Source: Sulfuriferula sp047300855
GTDB lineage: Bacteria; Pseudomonadota; Gammaproteobacteria; Burkholderiales; Sulfuriferulaceae
Length of the DNA stretch: 64,000 nt
Direction of reading: 5' to 3'
NCBI RefSeq assembly: GCF_047300855.1
Contig: NZ_CP170197.1
Coordinates: 1,302,001-1,366,000, forward strand
The notes below the pieces were generated by a model. That model saw only the letters and a program-made list of their open reading frames with translations. It searched no databases and was not told where the DNA came from. Below are positions 62,025 to 64,000 of this stretch, piece after piece. Every line of letters begins with the position of its first letter. The stretch's first letter is position 1. Made by a program: the position numbers and the translations under genes.

Positions 62025-63284
62025 TCACAGTGCTTCAAGTATGTGAGAGAACTGGGTCGAGAGTCGGCTCACTATCTCGTGTGGCATACTCGGCGTGGGA
62101 TAAGTTAGGGTGATGGTGAACTGGCCATGGAGCGTAGAGAGATGCAACACGATGCCATAGTTAGCCCCTGCCCTATTGACGACGGTGCGGAATTCGCGGA
62201 CAACCTGTGATCTCGCACCGATTATACCGTCCACCACACCAAGATTGGTTATTGATATCCCTGGGAAATGCTGGCTTTCCCTCATTTGTGCGATCGAGGT
62301 TTTTATTTGCGAGTGGGTCCGATTGGCGGGCCTCCATGCTCGCATCGATTCACGTAATGCAGCGCTTTGGCGTGCAGCGAGTTCGATCACAGATTCGCCT
62401 GAATACGACACATGGTTGTCTAGCACAGTAATGAAACACCCGGTATCACCGATGTGGCCGGGCACGCCCAGGCGGTTTCTGAGCGATACTGCCGTGAACA
62501 GATTGGTTTCGTTAGTCACCGTAGCATCGCAGAAGCACTTGACGAGTACCGCAGAGAAAAGATCGTTCACTGACACGTTATGTGTATGGCAAGCATTTAT
62601 GATGCGGCCCGCAGCGGCTTCCCGCAGGCCGATAATTGACACACCAGTTGCACGGTTTCCGACTGGGACATTGTCATATAGCGGGAGGCGTGATCGCGAA
62701 TCTGTCACAGCTTCCGCCGCGTCGTCAACTGACCGCTTCGCGCATCCGATAGTCATTCCCTCGCTGACCCACTCGTCAAGGCCCCGAGGAAACTCGCCTG
62801 TCAGCACCCGGGAGGTGGCACAGCGCTCTCCATATAATGCAGCGAGGAAGTCAGAAAAAATGACGCACGTCGAATGACCATCTGAGATAGCGTGGTTACG
62901 TGTGAATAAGAAATGCGTTACGTTATCGTCCCGTTCAGTGGCCATCCGCATCCGCCACAATGCGTGTTCTGATGGCAGTAAATCAGACAGTTCGTGTTGT
63001 AGCAGATCGTGCGCGCATAGACCTTCCGGCGCGGGTATCTCGCTAATCTCTATACGACTAAAGTCATTATGCAGATAGAACCAGAGTGCTCCCTGCTCTT
63101 CCCTAATGCAGGCAGCAAGAAGTGGATATCGCAGAAACACGGATGATAGGCAGGTACGAACGTTCTCTATCGTGTGGTATCCATCGACGGTGACCAGGGT
63201 CGTGACTTGCGTGTTACCGCTGAGAAGGCTATGCATATAGGCAAAACTAGCCTCCACCATACTGAGTGATCTGACTTTCCCCAT
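62025..63284 (-). CDS. Condensation-domain-type acyltransferase (PapA-like)
   Basis: 419 residues. The catalytic HxxxDG motif of the condensation/carnitine acyltransferase-like superfamily is intact: NHAISDGHS (H131, D135, G136). Further family traits are SVNDLFSAVLVKCF and the SLRNRLGVP segment. Stand-alone enzymes of this type join acyl groups to alcohols or amines in specialised-metabolite and lipid synthesis. It starts seven bases after the FAH-like gene, so the pair is an operon that continues outside the window. Codon use looks less GC-rich than the housekeeping genes to the left, fitting acquisition. Substrates unknown. Confidence 0.8.
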   Translation of the reverse strand: MGKVRSLSMVEASFAYMHSLLSGNTQVTTLVTVDGYHTIENVRTCLSSVFLRYPLLAACIREEQGALWFYLHNDFSRIEISEIPAPEGLCAHDLLQHELSDLLPSEHALWRMRMATERDDNVTHFLFTRNHAISDGHSTCVIFSDFLAALYGERCATSRVLTGEFPRGLDEWVSEGMTIGCAKRSVDDAAEAVTDSRSRLPLYDNVPVGNRATGVSIIGLREAAAGRIINACHTHNVSVNDLFSAVLVKCFCDATVTNETNLFTAVSLRNRLGVPGHIGDTGCFITVLDNHVSYSGESVIELAARQSAALRESMRAWRPANRTHSQIKTSIAQMRESQHFPGISITNLGVVDGIIGARSQVVREFRTVVNRAGANYGIVLHLSTLHGQFTITLTYPTPSMPHEIVSRLSTQFSHILEAL

Positions 63285-63291
63285 GTTAATG

Positions 63292-64000
63292 TCACACTCG
63301 AGTCTGGACGCGACTCAACATCTCAATGGGCCGGCGTTCGGTAAACTCGTCCGCCTCGCCGATCCAAACCTGGTTTGAGAGCACCGCATCCTCAGCAAAC
63401 CGGATGGTGACGATATCGCGGTCTCGAATGCCAAAGCCATAGTCGGAACTGTTCTTGTCGGCGCCTAGATACACGTAATGGACTGTGCTCGGCGGCCTCA
63501 GGCTAGCGTGTGACCAAAGTTTCTGCAGCATATGGTCGAGGTCGAAAAACAAAGCACTAGTTCCAGTAGTGAATAGGCCATCCCAAACGCGCTGTCCGTC
63601 GCGGTCAATGGAAACGCTTCCGTCGACGCATACTGGCGGCGGTGCCAAGACCAAAGTTGCCGCGATTGCGCAGTCGCACAACTTCCCGTAAGAGAGATGC
63701 GACGAGTTCGCCTTGATCTGTCCGATATCCGTCAAGTCGTTTCCAAATGAGTAGCCTAGATACTGTGGGCAACCCTTACTGTCGACCAAGTAGACCATCA
63801 CAACCTCTGCCTCTTCACACACTCCTACGGCTGATTTTGGTACTGTTAAACGCTGGCCGGTGGACTTAAGACAACTGCCGAAACCCTTAAAAAACCAGGC
63901 AGGATAACCTTGCGCCCCGCTCTTCGAATTGTCAGTTTGTGGTGGCCGCTTTGTCTTGTGCGTCAGACCGAAGCCGCTGACAATAGCAGTCGCCTGCTCG
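63292..64000 (-). CDS. FAH-superfamily (AraD1/GguC-like) protein, 5' end outside window
   Basis: The frame is open from 63292 to the window edge with no stop, so the ATG-like starts at 63822 or 63798 are internal and the gene begins to the right of the window. The visible 235 residues include GFGLTHKTK, PAWFFKGFGS, VCEEAEVVMVYLVDS and YSFGNDLTD. This order matches the AraD1/GguC-type branch of the fumarylacetoacetate hydrolase superfamily, where the acidic residues bind the metal. Substrate unknown. It directly precedes the acyltransferase gene in one operon. Confidence 0.72.
   Translation of the reverse strand, partial: EQATAIVSGFGLTHKTKRPPQTDNSKSGAQGYPAWFFKGFGSCLKSTGQRLTVPKSAVGVCEEAEVVMVYLVDSKGCPQYLGYSFGNDLTDIGQIKANSSHLSYGKLCDCAIAATLVLAPPPVCVDGSVSIDRDGQRVWDGLFTTGTSALFFDLDHMLQKLWSHASLRPPSTVHYVYLGADKNSSDYGFGIRDRDIVTIRFAEDAVLSNQVWIGEADEFTERRPIEMLSRVQTRV

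Overview
The window is ordinary chromosome from a flagellated betaproteobacterium. A Nitrosomonadales-type relative (Gallionella, Sulfuricella or Methylophilus-like) is my best guess. That rests on gene order (hisA-hisF-hisI-hisE-HIT-tatABC), FlhDC-type flagellar control, and sdhCDAB-sdhE-gltA-sucAB order. No rRNA, tRNA or CRISPR array is visible, and species cannot be fixed from the sequence alone.

Layout. 1-3753: end of a histidine operon (hisA is cut by the window edge), then a HIT protein and the Tat translocase. 3754-5256: an ammonium transporter behind two NtrC-like sites and a sigma-54 promoter, closed by a terminator. 5303-18948: housekeeping and mixed genes: a LysR regulator, trhO, dnaE, a candidate small RNA, an HPP membrane protein, maiA beside a frameshifted LysR gene, metG, a DUF202 protein and acnA. 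19097-23886: a diffusible-signal-factor (DSF) quorum-sensing cluster: rpfF convergent with an rpfG / receiver / rpfC operon. 24093-34131: malic enzyme and a TCA-cycle block (sdhCDAB, an SdhE-citrate synthase fused frame, sucA, sucB), interrupted by a 265 bp MITE-like insertion between sdhB and sdhE. 34147-46713: psiE, hsp20, two HDOD proteins and two GGDEF-EAL proteins around flhDC, a membrane methyltransferase and motAB. 47044-54642: flhB-flhA-flhF-flhG-fliA and a second stator pair, motCD. 54808-61417: a DsrE-like lipoprotein, an AsmA protein, a ZIP transporter, rimO and sbcB. 61418-64000: accessory DNA: a decayed IS5-family transposase, then a condensation-type acyltransferase and a FAH-superfamily enzyme running off the right edge.

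How the parts may work together. RpfF would make a fatty-acid signal, RpfC would sense it, and RpfG (HD-GYP) would degrade cyclic di-GMP. The same 30 kb carries two GGDEF-EAL proteins, two HDOD proteins, the flagellar master regulator and both stators, so a cell-density to c-di-GMP to motility circuit is a reasonable inference, not something the sequence proves.

The points I find most worth checking are: the rpf operon with a stand-alone receiver where Xanthomonas has rpfH; the SdhE-GltA fusion that hinges on a run of six A; a SucB lacking the peripheral subunit-binding domain; an FlhG whose P-loop glycines are gone; a candidate small RNA with a CUCCU-repeat (anti-Shine-Dalgarno) tract; the MITE inside the sdh/glt transcript; and the acyltransferase/FAH pair at the right edge.
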